A stretch of DNA of 64,000 nt from Methanosarcina barkeri MS (GCF_000970025.1 NZ_CP009528.1:2901168-2965167); one strand, 5' to 3'. Positions 24,823-35,084 are shown, numbered from the stretch's first letter. Numbers and translations: made by a program. The notes: generated by a model not told the origin, from the sequence alone.

Positions 24823-26631
24823 TTGAAAGAAAAAAAAGAAGCACCAGAATACACCGGGTTTGAAGCCCTTTACCTTGCAGCCCTTGATAGTGATGTCAGC
24901 TTCATAACAGGTGTCCCCGGCTATCCTGTTACCTCCCTTATGGAACTTTTTTTGAGAATACCCGTGGGAAAAGGGCTTTTAAATACCTCAGAAGAAAAAA
25001 ACCTGGATTCCAGGAAGGCAGCAGCTTTCGAGATAATGCGAAATGCCTCCAAAATACAGGATTATAATGCCAGATGGCTCACAAACGAGAAAGTTGCCCT
25101 TGAAAACGCTTTAGGAGCATCAGTTTCTGGCAGAAGGACGCTTGTGCTTGTAAAGCATGTGGGGATGAACCTGCTTTCTGACCCTCTTATAACCTCTGTC
25201 ACCCACACCATAGGAGCCGGCCTTGTCATAATTGCAGGAGATGATCCCGGTGCAAAGGGCTCTCAGAATGAACAGGATTCTCGCTGGTATGGCCGGATAG
25301 CAGAGATAGCAGTATTTGACCCGGCTTCGCCAGATATGGCATACAGGACACTTAGACGAGCTTACGAGCTTTCGGAAGAGACAAGGACGCCTGTTCTTCT
25401 GAGGGTCATTGCAAGCCTGGAAAAAACTAAAGGAAAAATAAACCGCCTTCGGAAGTCTTCCTCTCCTCATCCTGAATTTGACCGTGCAATCTGGAAAAAA
25501 CGAATGGTAGAAAAACACAGGCTTTTTCACTCAAGAACCTACCCTCTACTGGAAAAGGAAGCTGAAAACACCGACCTTAATGAGATACGAAAAAGGACAG
25601 CCGGAAATACCGGAAACGGATCAGGTTCGGAGCATGGATATCTGGGGATCATTTCCTCAGGTTTCATGTCTTCAATCGTGGAAGAATTATTGAAAAAGCA
25701 GAACGAGTTTCATGCTGAGGTTTCTCACCCTGAAATTTCTCACCTGGCTCTTGGCCTTGTAAACCCTCTTCCCCTCGAAAAGATAAAGGCTTTTCTGGAT
25801 AGCAATCAGAAGATACTCGTTGTCGAAGAGTCCGAGCCCTTTATAGAGGAGCAGATCCGGGTTACTGGCAAGGTTTATGGGAAAAAGACAGGACATCTTC
25901 CATACGGGCAGGTCAGACCTGAAGACCTTGAATTTGCCCTTGAGCACATCGAAAAAGAAATTGTAAAACCTGCAGATACTACTCTCAAAGCCAAAAAGAA
26001 AAACAGGGTTGGAATCTGTGACGACTGCGCGTATCTTCCCCTTTACCGCTTTCTCAGCACTCTTGACGTGCGGATTGCCGGTGATATGGGCTGTTCCGTC
26101 CGGAGTGCACCCGAGCCCCTTGCGGCAGTTGATGTTAGTTTTGCGCTTGGCTCGGCAATCTCGGTTGCATGTGGCTTTGAGAAAAAGAGTATAGCCGTTA
26201 TCGGAGATTTCGCTCTGGCGCATTCGGGCATTCTCGGACTCCTGAGTGCCGCGACTACAGGCTGCAATGTGCTTGTGCTTGTACTCCAGAATGAGGTTGC
26301 AGCGATGACCGGCGGGCAGGCTGTTCCCGATCTCAGGAAAGTAGTTAAGGCAATAACCCCTGATGTTTCTGTCTTCAATATCGATGCCAGTGAAGAGGAA
26401 GCAGTGAATGGAACTTCGAAAGCGATAGATGAGACTGATAAACGGGCTGATAAAACAGAAAAAGTTATGGATAAAGCTGAGAATGAGGTCGAATCAGGGA
26501 AAGAAATCGAAAAGACGATCTTGAATCCCAAACTTTCCGAACTGATCCTGGCAAAACTTGCACTTCCCGGACTTTCTGTAATATTTATAGAAGGGAAGTG
26601 CAGAAAGTATTGTTCTGGAGTATTTTGTTAA
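24823..26631 (+). CDS. IorA-like TPP-dependent 2-oxoacid oxidoreductase subunit without ferredoxin domain
   Basis: 602 residues from TTG 24823. Resembles the alpha subunit of indolepyruvate:ferredoxin oxidoreductase: GFEALYLAALDSDVSFITGVPGYP at the start, RRTLVLVKHVGMNLLSDPL, GDDPGAKGSQNEQDSR, then a TPP domain with GDMGCSVRSAPEP, GDFALAHSGILGL and NEVAAMTGGQAVPDL. IorA normally ends in two [4Fe-4S] motifs; here the end is only GKCRKYCSGVFC after a charged 45-residue insert (about 525-570). No beta subunit gene is adjacent. It may be a specialised paralogue or a truncated enzyme. Its place beside marker protein 11 suggests a methanogen-specific job. Confidence 0.82.
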   Translation: MKEKKEAPEYTGFEALYLAALDSDVSFITGVPGYPVTSLMELFLRIPVGKGLLNTSEEKNLDSRKAAAFEIMRNASKIQDYNARWLTNEKVALENALGASVSGRRTLVLVKHVGMNLLSDPLITSVTHTIGAGLVIIAGDDPGAKGSQNEQDSRWYGRIAEIAVFDPASPDMAYRTLRRAYELSEETRTPVLLRVIASLEKTKGKINRLRKSSSPHPEFDRAIWKKRMVEKHRLFHSRTYPLLEKEAENTDLNEIRKRTAGNTGNGSGSEHGYLGIISSGFMSSIVEELLKKQNEFHAEVSHPEISHLALGLVNPLPLEKIKAFLDSNQKILVVEESEPFIEEQIRVTGKVYGKKTGHLPYGQVRPEDLEFALEHIEKEIVKPADTTLKAKKKNRVGICDDCAYLPLYRFLSTLDVRIAGDMGCSVRSAPEPLAAVDVSFALGSAISVACGFEKKSIAVIGDFALAHSGILGLLSAATTGCNVLVLVLQNEVAAMTGGQAVPDLRKVVKAITPDVSVFNIDASEEEAVNGTSKAIDETDKRADKTEKVMDKAENEVESGKEIEKTILNPKLSELILAKLALPGLSVIFIEGKCRKYCSGVFC

Positions 26632-28170
26632 TTTCCAGAGCTTAGAGTCCCAAAAAGTTATGAGCAGAACAACTAAAAAACGTAAGCATAAGAATGATTC
26701 TTGAGCAGAATGGTTCTTGAGCAGAATGGTTCTTGAGCAGAAGTCTGAGCGTCAGGCTCAGGTGGAATTTCAGCCAAAATTTCTTTTTTTGTCGTCTTAC
26801 CCGTTATTACGAAAGGAGAAATCCAGGGAGTTCGGCTATGATACAGATATGTATCATCTTCCCCTGAAAGGCTGGTTGATTGAAAGCGGTTCCATTTTGT
26901 ATCATTGTACCTGTTCAGGATAATTTAAGCCTGGTCGAGATTGTTATCCTCAATCCAGGATTTTTCAACTTTGAAACATACAACCGGATTTTCTAGATTC
27001 TTCGAGTTTCCATATCCACCGTTTCCAACCCAGAGATTAAAGAATATATAAACCTCATCCGAAGGCAGGTCCGAAACCAGAGCGGATTTAGTTTTCAGCA
27101 TTTTTACATTTGGTGCTTTATTTAACAGTTATATCACCCATAAATTATCTTGCAGCTTGAATCCATATTCTACTGCTTCCTCAGTTCAAGTGTACAAATC
27201 CTGAAAAAGTCCAGATATAAACTGGAGATCCGATTTTAAAATAATTAGAAAATATTTGTAAGAATGGCTCTCAAATGAACCTTAAATGAACCTTAAATGA
27301 ATCTTGAATATCAAATATTTCTCACTCGTTTACGTGATTAAGCATAAAAGTTAGTAAGTGTAAAGTGATTAAGTATAAAAGTGATTAAGTGTAAAAATTT
27401 TATTTTCTTAAACAAACTGCTCTAATTTTTATGGTTTTACCAATTGTAACTTTTTTACGCTTTTATCCAATAACTCAGCCTTAGAGAAACGACTTTCATA
27501 ATCTTTTTTAATAAAGCTTAACGGACATATTTTTCTGAACCAGTTTCTATTAATTGTTGACTACAACTGCTTTTTATGATTCTATCGATTGGTAACATAC
27601 TTATCTTTGGTATCAAAAGCAATCAACTTACTCATGTAGCCTGAATAGTTGCGTTAGTCTGAATATTTATGCTTTACTTTAATACAACTAGTATACACTT
27701 AGTATAAATAGTGATATAGTAATCGCCCCCATAAACACAGGTGTCATGCAAAAAACAACGTGGAAGTATGTTAATAGAAGGAAAAAGATTTTTAATATGA
27801 TATCTTTTGTTGAGACTATCTTCCCTTGCCAGCCAGCAGATAACCATTAGATTGCCTGGATTTTGAAGCTGTGTATATTTAGACAAATTTTATTAAGTTT
27901 AAACTGAATTTTTCGTTTTCCATCCTGTGGTACAGTGTTCCTATGGCTTTATTTATCAAACAAATACCCGTAGTGTTATTTCCTGTATGAGCATTTCTTT
28001 CTAATTATATTAACCTCAATTATTACTGGACTTTTAACCAGATGATCTATGTCAAAAAATAGATAATGTAGGAAAACCAATTATCTACAAGGAATAATTA
28101 TTGGACGTCTTTCAGCGCCTGATACCGATACTTAAGAATTTAATACTCAAAAGGGAAATGGGGGAAAAAA
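26632..28170. other. 1.5-kb intergenic region with debris
   Basis: Contains short direct repeats (TGGTTCTTGAGCAGAA, three copies, about 26690-26742; AATGAACCTTA units at 27274-27300; GTGATTAAGTATAAAA units at 27330-27400) and the surface-protein remnant at 26925-27110. No intact gene was recognised; the rest is AT-rich. Confidence 0.55.
26925..27110 (-). pseudogene. Remnant of a PGF-pre-PGF surface-protein domain
   Basis: The minus strand reads MLKTKSALVSDLPSDEVYIF, FNLWVGNGGYGNSKNLENP, VVCFKVEKSWIEDNNLDQA, then a stop. This aligns with residues of the PGF-pre-PGF domain in the protein at 13419 (STLVSELNSGEVYKYFNLWVG and on). A stop lies just upstream in frame, and both the rest of the domain and the sorting signal are missing. 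It is a piece of a lost surface-protein gene. Confidence 0.8.
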
Positions 28171-28335
28171 TTGGAGAGAAAATTTAAGATTTTACTGACT
28201 ATTGGGACTTTATTGCTGGTAATGGGCATGCTCCTGAATTTTACCAGAGACCCACTTTTATGGGGGACAGGGACTGTAACTGCACTATTCATGATTCTGC
28301 TTTTCAGGATAGACCCTCTAAGTCCGAATGAGTAA
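28171..28335 (+). CDS. Small two-helix membrane protein
   Basis: 54 residues from TTG 28171, behind GGGGGA. Sequence MERKFKILLTIGTLLLVMGM, then LLNFTRDPLLWGTGTVTALF and MILLFRIDPLSPNE. Two hydrophobic segments are separated by a short loop. Base composition and the ribosome binding site support a real gene; function unknown. It lies directly before a purine-rich repeat array and the DUF3160 genes. Confidence 0.6.
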   Translation: MERKFKILLTIGTLLLVMGMLLNFTRDPLLWGTGTVTALFMILLFRIDPLSPNE

Positions 28336-28339
28336 TGGG

Positions 28340-28445
28340 AAATAGAAAAAGAGGAAAAAGAGGAAAGGAAAAAGAGGAAAGGAAAAAGAGGAAAGGAAAA
28401 AGAGGAAAGGAAAAAGAGGAAAGGAAAAAGAGGAAAGGAAAAAGA
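28340..28445. repeat. 14-bp purine-rich tandem repeat
   Basis: About seven units of GAGGAAAGGAAAAA. The plus-strand frame through it (KRKGKRGKEKEER repeats) is an artefact of the unit. Confidence 0.85.
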
Positions 28446-28489
28446 ATATACTTTCTTCTTTTAAATGTCAAAAAACTTAACCACTATGG

Positions 28490-28880
28490 TTTAAATTTTT
28501 TATTAACCGGATTTTTAATTTTTACTCTCAACTATTTTCTAATTTTTCCATTTTTTATCTCTTTCAATGTACTATTTTCTAATTTTCCTATTCTTATTTC
28601 TTTCAGTATATGGTTTTCTAATTTTTCTACTTTTTATATTTTCTAGTGTACTATTTAGCATATTCTTTAGCTGGATTTTATTTAACAGAATTTCAGATAG
28701 TTTGAAATATTAAATTCAACAAACATAAAAAAATTAATATTTGAAAATTTTTGACCCCTCTCTACAGGTCTTAGGTTGCAAAACAGGACATCTGGACTAT
28801 GAGACTGAGAAGGCAGAAACCCCACCTCTGAGCGAGAAATCTCGAATCAGATATTGAGCCAAAGTGACCGAGATGAAAGA
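28490..28880 (+). promoter_or_regulatory. Duplicated upstream region of the first DUF3160 gene
   Basis: This region is closely similar to 31329-31696 in front of the second gene: the T-rich block TTTTTACTCTCAACTATTTT, then AACAGAATTTC.GATAGTTTGA, AACAAACATAAAAAA.TTAAT (promoter candidate) and the leader ending GACCGAGATGAAAGAATGAA. A small hairpin CGAG-AAAT-CTCG lies at 28833-28844. The second copy has CGAGC-AAA-GCTCG, so the stem is kept although the sequence changed. Confidence 0.55.
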
Positions 28881-31328
28881 ATGAAGTACGGGACCAAGCT
28901 AATTGAAATTTATTTAGTTCTTTTAATCCTTATAGTTTCTCTTTTTACAGGAGGATGTCTGGATCAAAGTTCCGGTTTAAACGGAAAGAACGGCAATGAA
29001 ACAACCAAAGAAATGAACAACGACAGTTTACCGAATCTTTATAACGATGTTCAAGAAAAGAATGCAACGACAGAGGAGGTAGACAATAACCAAGACTCTT
29101 TAACTGGTCGGCTGAAAACCGAGGCATTAGACCTCTCCGATTATGAAGCCGGAAATTCGTCTCTTGCGGGAAACTACAGACTTGAAGCTGTTGATCTCGA
29201 GTTAAAAGCGCCTTCTTATAAATTACCTCTTAAAAAAGAGGAAATTTCCAATTATGGAAATTTTTCCGGTAAAATTTCTCTGAACGAGTCTGATCTTAAG
29301 CTTCTGGAGAATAATGGCTTTGTTGTGATAAAGGATCCTTACAACCCCGGAGAAGAAGATATAACTTCAATGTATTCTTCCCTCCAGGAAGAGGAGATTC
29401 CTGTTTTTATTACTACGGATACCCTGCTGCATCTTTACCACATTCAGTTTGATGAAACTCTTAGACTGATAGAAGAAAGGGAATTTTACGATACTCTCTG
29501 GAAGACAGACCTTTCTCTGCTAAATGCCTCTATCGAGAAGTATAACAGCGCTTCCGGAGACGAAAAGGAAGCTGCACGAAGAAATGCAGCCTACTTCTCA
29601 GTTGCTTTAAGTCTTCTCCAGCCGAAACCTGAGCAGATACAGAAAGAAGATGACTACGATTCTGATTATATGTCCCTTTTCCCTGAGGATACAGCAAAAC
29701 AGTACCAGTTCAAAACTCCCGATTTCGTAAAAAAAGAGGTTGAAGCTGAACTCACTTTGATAGAAACTCACAAAGGCTTTGCTATTTCTCCAATTTTCCA
29801 GTATGAGGAGGATTATTCTCAATATGTACCGCGAGGCCACTATACTCGCACCGAGCAATTAGAAAACTACTTCAGGGCTTTTATGTGGCATGGGAGAATG
29901 AGCATGCTCTTGAAAGGTGAATTGATCAAATCAAAAGACCCAGCAAAGGATGCTCGCATCCAAACTATCCAGGCCAGTTTAATTGCTTCTGAACTCCAAA
30001 GAGAGCCTGAACTCCTTAAGAACTGGGACAGGATCTATACAATTACAGCTTTTTACGTAGGTTTTTCCGATGACCTTGGGCCTTATGAGTATATGGAAGC
30101 TCTGGATTCAGTCTTTGGTAGTGGAAAAAGGCAATTTAACGAAACGGCGGTCAACGAACTAAAAACCAAACTTGTCGAATACCAGGGCCCAAAGATCTAT
30201 GGTGGTACTGGAAACTGTGTCCTGGAGCCGCCCTTTACTTCCGAGCAGGCTGACGAATGCCTCGAAAACACCACGGGCTTCCGCTTTATGGGGCAGCGTT
30301 TTATTCCGGATTCTTATGTATTCTCAAACATTGTCGATCCCTATACAGGAGAATATAAAGGAGAACTTATAGAAGGAGATAAAGCTCCGTTTACGCTGGT
30401 AACCTCAGGAGCAGGAAAGCAAATTCGCGGCTTTCCACGCGGGCTTGATGTGATGGCTCTACTGGGCTCGGGAAGAGCTGTTTACTGGCTTGACGAACTG
30501 AACGATTCCAGCTACAAAAATTACAGCGCAAGGTATGGAGAGCTGGATTCGGAGTTTTCGAACTTCAGCGCAGCCGATTGGAACATGAACCTTTACTGGT
30601 CCTGGCTTTATTCTCTTCAGCCCCTCCTGAAAGACTACGGCTCAGGCTACCCGACTTTTATGCAGACCGATGCCTGGCAGGACAAAGAACTGAGTACGTC
30701 GCTGGCTTCCTGGACCGAACTCAGGCACGATACGATTCTCTATGCAAAACAGAGCGAAACCATGGTTGGTAGCGCAGCACCAGGTGAACCTGAAGAAAAA
30801 ACTGCTGTGGGTTATGTTGAACCTGTTCCGGATTTTTACGCCAAGCTGCTTGCCTTGACAAAGATGACAAAACAGGGTTTGAGTGAAATGGAAGTACTTA
30901 ACCCCTATTCAGAGGGCAAACTTGCAAGACTTGAAGAGATCCTGACAAAACTTCAAAAAATTTCGGAAAAAGAACTGGAAAATGAGGAATTGACAAACGA
31001 AGAATACGAGTTCATCAAGAATTTTGGTGACCAGCTTGAAGGTACAAATGGAGCCGATGATGATGTTAAGAAAACTACAGTAATCGCTGATGTTCATACC
31101 GACGGAAACTCAGGAGACGTACTTGAAGAAGGAGTCGGGTATGTTGACATGCTGGTAGTTGCATATAAGCTTCCGGATGGCAGGATACTTCTAGGAGCCG
31201 GACCCGTGATGAGCCATTACGAGTTTAAGCAGCCCATGTCTGAACGCCTGACCGATGAAAAATGGAAAGAAATGCTTGAGGCAAACCCACCTAAAAGACC
31301 GGAGTGGTCTGCAACATACATTTCTTAA
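28881..31328 (+). CDS. DUF3160 lipoprotein, copy 1
   Basis: 815 residues from ATG 28881. The N-terminus (YLVLLILIVSLFTGGCLDQ) is a lipoprotein signal with lipobox FTGGC, so the protein should be anchored to the outside of the membrane. The rest is DUF3160: ITTDTLLHLYHIQFDE, RRNAAYFSVALSLLQP, FRAFMWHGRMSMLLKG, FRFMGQRFIPDSYVFS and ASWTELRHDTILYAKQ. Function unknown. A paralogue follows directly, sharing whole blocks unchanged (SLQPLLKDYGSGYPTFMQTD). An in-frame TTG at 28854 exists, but the second gene starts at the codon equivalent to 28881. Confidence 0.88.
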   Translation: MKYGTKLIEIYLVLLILIVSLFTGGCLDQSSGLNGKNGNETTKEMNNDSLPNLYNDVQEKNATTEEVDNNQDSLTGRLKTEALDLSDYEAGNSSLAGNYRLEAVDLELKAPSYKLPLKKEEISNYGNFSGKISLNESDLKLLENNGFVVIKDPYNPGEEDITSMYSSLQEEEIPVFITTDTLLHLYHIQFDETLRLIEEREFYDTLWKTDLSLLNASIEKYNSASGDEKEAARRNAAYFSVALSLLQPKPEQIQKEDDYDSDYMSLFPEDTAKQYQFKTPDFVKKEVEAELTLIETHKGFAISPIFQYEEDYSQYVPRGHYTRTEQLENYFRAFMWHGRMSMLLKGELIKSKDPAKDARIQTIQASLIASELQREPELLKNWDRIYTITAFYVGFSDDLGPYEYMEALDSVFGSGKRQFNETAVNELKTKLVEYQGPKIYGGTGNCVLEPPFTSEQADECLENTTGFRFMGQRFIPDSYVFSNIVDPYTGEYKGELIEGDKAPFTLVTSGAGKQIRGFPRGLDVMALLGSGRAVYWLDELNDSSYKNYSARYGELDSEFSNFSAADWNMNLYWSWLYSLQPLLKDYGSGYPTFMQTDAWQDKELSTSLASWTELRHDTILYAKQSETMVGSAAPGEPEEKTAVGYVEPVPDFYAKLLALTKMTKQGLSEMEVLNPYSEGKLARLEEILTKLQKISEKELENEELTNEEYEFIKNFGDQLEGTNGADDDVKKTTVIADVHTDGNSGDVLEEGVGYVDMLVVAYKLPDGRILLGAGPVMSHYEFKQPMSERLTDEKWKEMLEANPPKRPEWSATYIS

Positions 31329-31696
31329 TTTTTACTCTCAACTATTTTTTACTTATTTCAATGTACTCTTTTCTAATTTTCCCATTTTTATTTTTTCCAG
31401 TATATTGTTTTATAATTTTTCTACTTTTTTTACTTTTTATCTTTTTTAGTGTACTACTTAGCATATTTTTTAGCTGTATTTAACTTAACAGAATTTCGGA
31501 TAGTTTGAAATATTTAGTCCAACAAACATAAAAAAGTTAATATTTGAAAATGTTTGACCCCATATACAGATCTTCGGTTGCAAAACAAGACGTCTGACCA
31601 AAAATCTGAACCTATGTATTTAGAAGGCAAACCCCACCCCCTCTGAGCGAGCAAAGCTCGAATAAGATACTGATCCAGAGCGACCGAGATGAAAGA
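31329..31696 (+). promoter_or_regulatory. Duplicated upstream region of the second DUF3160 gene
   Basis: Second copy of the 28490-28880 region, with small insertions and deletions. The hairpin CGAGC-AAA-GCTCG is at 31648-31660 and the leader again ends GACCGAGATGAAAGAATGAA. Each gene therefore carries its own promoter. Confidence 0.55.
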
Positions 31697-34060
31697 ATGA
31701 AGAATCTAACTCAGACAGTTATAACTCTTATGATATTTCTTATTCTTCTGGTTTCCATTTTTACAGGAGGATGCCTGGAGCAAAGTTCCAGATTAAACGA
31801 AAAGGACGGAACTGAAATGATAGAAGAAGTGGACAGTGATAGAAATACTTCAACGGGCTATCTGAAAACCGAAGCAGTAAATCTTTCCGGTTTTGAGGCC
31901 GAGAATTCATCGCTTGCAGAGAATTACAGACTTGACGCTCTTGATATAGAACTAAAATCTCCCCAATACGAACTTCCCCTACAAGAATCCGATATTACGA
32001 ATTATGGAAAGTTTTCTCATAAATTTCTGACCGATGAAACAGCTCTGGAGAAGCTGAAAGAAAATGGGTTTGTTGTAATTTCCAATCCTTACGATTCGAA
32101 AGAAGATGACATTACTGCTATGTATAACAGCCTTGAAAACGAAGGGCAGTTGATATTCATAACTTCAGATACTCTTCTCCACCTCTACCACGTCCAGTTT
32201 GATGACAGTATGAGCCAGCTCGAGCAAAATAAGTTATACGATCTTTTGTGGGAACTTGATAAATCCTTGCTTAATGCATCTGTAGAGGATTATAATAGAG
32301 CTTCAGGAGAAGAAAAGGAAGCCGCAAGAAGAAACGCAGCCTACTTTTCAGTTGCTTTGAGCCTGCTCCAACCCAAAGAGGAACAAATAAAGGAGATAAC
32401 GGATCCTTACGGTCCTGAGGCAGGAGTATACTTTGACCCTTCAGCAAAGGAAAAATATCAGTTTGAGATCCCTGAGTTTGTAAAAAAAGATGTTGAAGCC
32501 GAACTTGCCCTGATTGAAGCTCACCAGGGTTTTGAACTTTCTCCGATTTTCAAATATAAGGAAGATTATTCCCAGTACGTGCCGCGAGGTCACTATACTC
32601 ACTCCGAAATACTGCAAAATTATTTCAGGGCGTTTATGTGGCACGGCAGGATGAGCATGCTACTGAAAGAGAAATTAATTAAATCGGAAGATCCTGCAAA
32701 AGATGCCCGCATCCAGACTATCCAGGCAGGCCTGATAAGTTCCCAGCTTAAAGACGATCCCGATCTCTTCAAGAAATGGGACCGGATCTACAAGATTACG
32801 GCTTTTTATGTGGGCATCTCTGACGATCTCGGACATTACGAATATATGGAAGCAATAGAATCAGTATTTGGAAATGGGTCAAGGAACTTTAACGCAACAA
32901 CAGTGGAAAAACTGAAAGTAAAGCTTGCAGGATATCGGAGCCCGGAGATTTATGGCGGTACTGGAAGTGGAGCCCACGAGCTTATTCTAACGGCTGAACA
33001 GGCAGATCAACTCCTTGAGGATACGAAAGGTTTCAGGTTCATAGGGCAGCGTTTTATCCCTGATTCTTATCTTTTCTCCAGGCTCACTGGTCCCTATACT
33101 AAAGAGTACACTGGAAATCAGGAGCACGTACCTTTCACCTATACAGCTTCCGAATACGGGAACAACAGGGGCTTCCCTCGAGGGCTTGATGCGATGGCTC
33201 TGATGGGATCGGAAAGGGCTGTTTACTGGCTTGGCGAACTGAATGATTCCAGTTATAAAAATTACAGTCTTAGGTACGGGGAACTGGATTCGGAGTTTTC
33301 GAACTTCAGCGCAGCCGACTGGAACAGAAACCTCTACTGGTCCTGGCTTTATTCCCTTCAACCCCTCCTGAAAGACTACGGCTCAGGATACCCGACTTTT
33401 ATGCAAACCGACGCCTGGAAGGACAAGGAACTGAGTACGTCGCTGGCTTCCTGGACCGAACTCAGGCACGATACGATTCTTTATTCAAAACAGCTCTATG
33501 GAATGGATGTATCACTTCCTGTATTTGGGGACAAACCCGTGGGATATGTGGAACCGGTACCTGAATTTTATAACAGGCTGTTAGCCCTTACCAGGATGAC
33601 TGAAGATGGGCTTGAAGAACTGGATGTGCTTGATGAAGATACAGAAGGAAGATTCGAAAGCCTTGAGATTATGCTGGAAAGGCTTATCGAGATTTCCGAA
33701 AAGGAACTTGAAAACGAGGAACTGACAGAGGAAGATAAAGTTTACATCTCCAAGTTTGGAGAAATGATTCTAATGAGTGCAAGTGTTGACGAAGAAGCCA
33801 GGAAAACTACCCTTGTTGCAGATGTTTACACTGAACCAAATGACGGACTCGTACTTGAGGAAGGAACAGGATACGTGGATATGGCGATTGTGGCTTACAA
33901 GGTTCCTGACGGCAGGATTTTCCTGGCTGTAGGGCCTGTTATGAGCTATTACGAGTTCAAGCAGCCGATCGAAGCTCGCCTGAACGATGAAAAATGGAGA
34001 GAAATGCTTGAGGCAAACCCACCGAAAAGGTCAGAGTGGGGTTTGACATACAGGGCTTAA
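31697..34060 (+). CDS. DUF3160 lipoprotein, copy 2
   Basis: 787 residues, tandem paralogue of 28881. Signal MIFLILLVSIFTGGCLEQ with the same lipobox. The linker after the lipobox is shorter. Motifs as in copy 1: ITSDTLLHLYHVQFDD, RRNAAYFSVALSLLQP, FRAFMWHGRMSMLL, LASWTELRHDTILYSKQ and the C-terminal GYVDMAIVAYKVPDGRIFLAVGPVMS. The strongest identity lies in the C-terminal third. Function unknown; presumably an exported protein of the cell surface. The following gene at 34158 is 97 nt away on the same strand. Confidence 0.88.
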   Translation: MKNLTQTVITLMIFLILLVSIFTGGCLEQSSRLNEKDGTEMIEEVDSDRNTSTGYLKTEAVNLSGFEAENSSLAENYRLDALDIELKSPQYELPLQESDITNYGKFSHKFLTDETALEKLKENGFVVISNPYDSKEDDITAMYNSLENEGQLIFITSDTLLHLYHVQFDDSMSQLEQNKLYDLLWELDKSLLNASVEDYNRASGEEKEAARRNAAYFSVALSLLQPKEEQIKEITDPYGPEAGVYFDPSAKEKYQFEIPEFVKKDVEAELALIEAHQGFELSPIFKYKEDYSQYVPRGHYTHSEILQNYFRAFMWHGRMSMLLKEKLIKSEDPAKDARIQTIQAGLISSQLKDDPDLFKKWDRIYKITAFYVGISDDLGHYEYMEAIESVFGNGSRNFNATTVEKLKVKLAGYRSPEIYGGTGSGAHELILTAEQADQLLEDTKGFRFIGQRFIPDSYLFSRLTGPYTKEYTGNQEHVPFTYTASEYGNNRGFPRGLDAMALMGSERAVYWLGELNDSSYKNYSLRYGELDSEFSNFSAADWNRNLYWSWLYSLQPLLKDYGSGYPTFMQTDAWKDKELSTSLASWTELRHDTILYSKQLYGMDVSLPVFGDKPVGYVEPVPEFYNRLLALTRMTEDGLEELDVLDEDTEGRFESLEIMLERLIEISEKELENEELTEEDKVYISKFGEMILMSASVDEEARKTTLVADVYTEPNDGLVLEEGTGYVDMAIVAYKVPDGRIFLAVGPVMSYYEFKQPIEARLNDEKWREMLEANPPKRSEWGLTYRA

Positions 34061-34157
34061 GCCCTAAAAACATTTTTTAAATTTATTATATTTCAATTTA
34101 AATTTTTCACTTTTATTTAAAGTTGCCTCTGACTGGTTAGAGCCGGGGATATATAAT

Positions 34158-35072
34158 ATGGGTTCGAAAATATACATTTTGATTGAGAAGAAAAAAAGGA
34201 TATTATTTCAACTTACTCTTTCACTGATATTACTTTTTGCATTGATGAGTCCTGCTATAGCAGACAAAGATCCTGAAGAGACAGCAGGTCCTCAAAATCC
34301 CGTTCAGGTCGTTGGACCGGTTTCCGATTACGGGCTAGATCTGGATGGAGATGGGCTGTATGATTACCTGGTAGTTAAGTTTAATGCTCAGAGTGACGCG
34401 CCTTCTACTTATTTTTTCACGGGAGACCTGAGTGTAGACCTGGGTTATCATGAGAGTAAAGGTTCAACAGTTCATGAGTTTCGTGCGATTAACCTAGCAA
34501 AAAATTCCACCTACTTGGATGGAAATACCAGTAAGGTTCTCCTCAATTTTGAAGGCGGAAGAATCCGCGAGAATGAATTAAACGGCCCATATCAAGTGGA
34601 AATAAGTTTGAGTAACGGAAGCTGGGGGTTTGGAAGGGGTCTCAAATATACAACAGAAGCATATGAATTTGTGAAATTCGAACAGCCGGAACTCTTGCTT
34701 TCGGGCCCAGTCCGCTCAAAAACTCAAGCACTTGAACTTGCCAGGCAAAGTGCTGCTGAAGCAGGGTTAAACCCTGGAGAATTAAAGGATATAGAAATTT
34801 CTTTTAAAAGAAACGAAGACATCTGGATCTTCGATTTTGAACAAAACGGCACACATGAATGTTTTGCTATTGAAGGAAATACGGTTGGAGATGTCAGGCA
34901 CTGGACTCTAAATGAAACAGCAACAAAGAAAACTTCAGCTATTCATTTCCTGCCTGTGAGTTTCACAGTTACACTGCTTGCAGTTGCATGTCTATTTTCA
35001 AGGAGATTTTCTGCCAAAACCACAGGTCAAAAAGCTTCTGCACCAGATAAAAAGCTCAGATCAGAAAAATAA
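34158..35072 (+). CDS. Exported, membrane-anchored protein of unknown function
   Basis: 304 residues. A signal sequence (LFQLTLSLILLFALMSPAIA) is followed by an extracellular region with DLDGDGLYDYLVVKF, a calcium-binding-loop-like DxDGDG motif (about residues 54-68), and VQVVGPVSDYG. A second part (about 190-250) begins TQALELARQSAAEAG, PepSY-like in style. The C-terminus has a membrane helix (FLPVSFTVTLLAVACLF) and a basic tail. No family was recognised with confidence. It follows the DUF3160 pair and may belong to the same surface module. Confidence 0.75.
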   Translation: MGSKIYILIEKKKRILFQLTLSLILLFALMSPAIADKDPEETAGPQNPVQVVGPVSDYGLDLDGDGLYDYLVVKFNAQSDAPSTYFFTGDLSVDLGYHESKGSTVHEFRAINLAKNSTYLDGNTSKVLLNFEGGRIRENELNGPYQVEISLSNGSWGFGRGLKYTTEAYEFVKFEQPELLLSGPVRSKTQALELARQSAAEAGLNPGELKDIEISFKRNEDIWIFDFEQNGTHECFAIEGNTVGDVRHWTLNETATKKTSAIHFLPVSFTVTLLAVACLFSRRFSAKTTGQKASAPDKKLRSEK

Positions 35073-35084
35073 CTAAAAATGGAA

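Noticed and set aside
28335..28646. Plus-strand frame beginning with Lys/Arg/Glu repeats
   Set aside because: Product of the 14-bp purine repeat followed by T-rich spacer that is shared with the non-coding leader at 31329.
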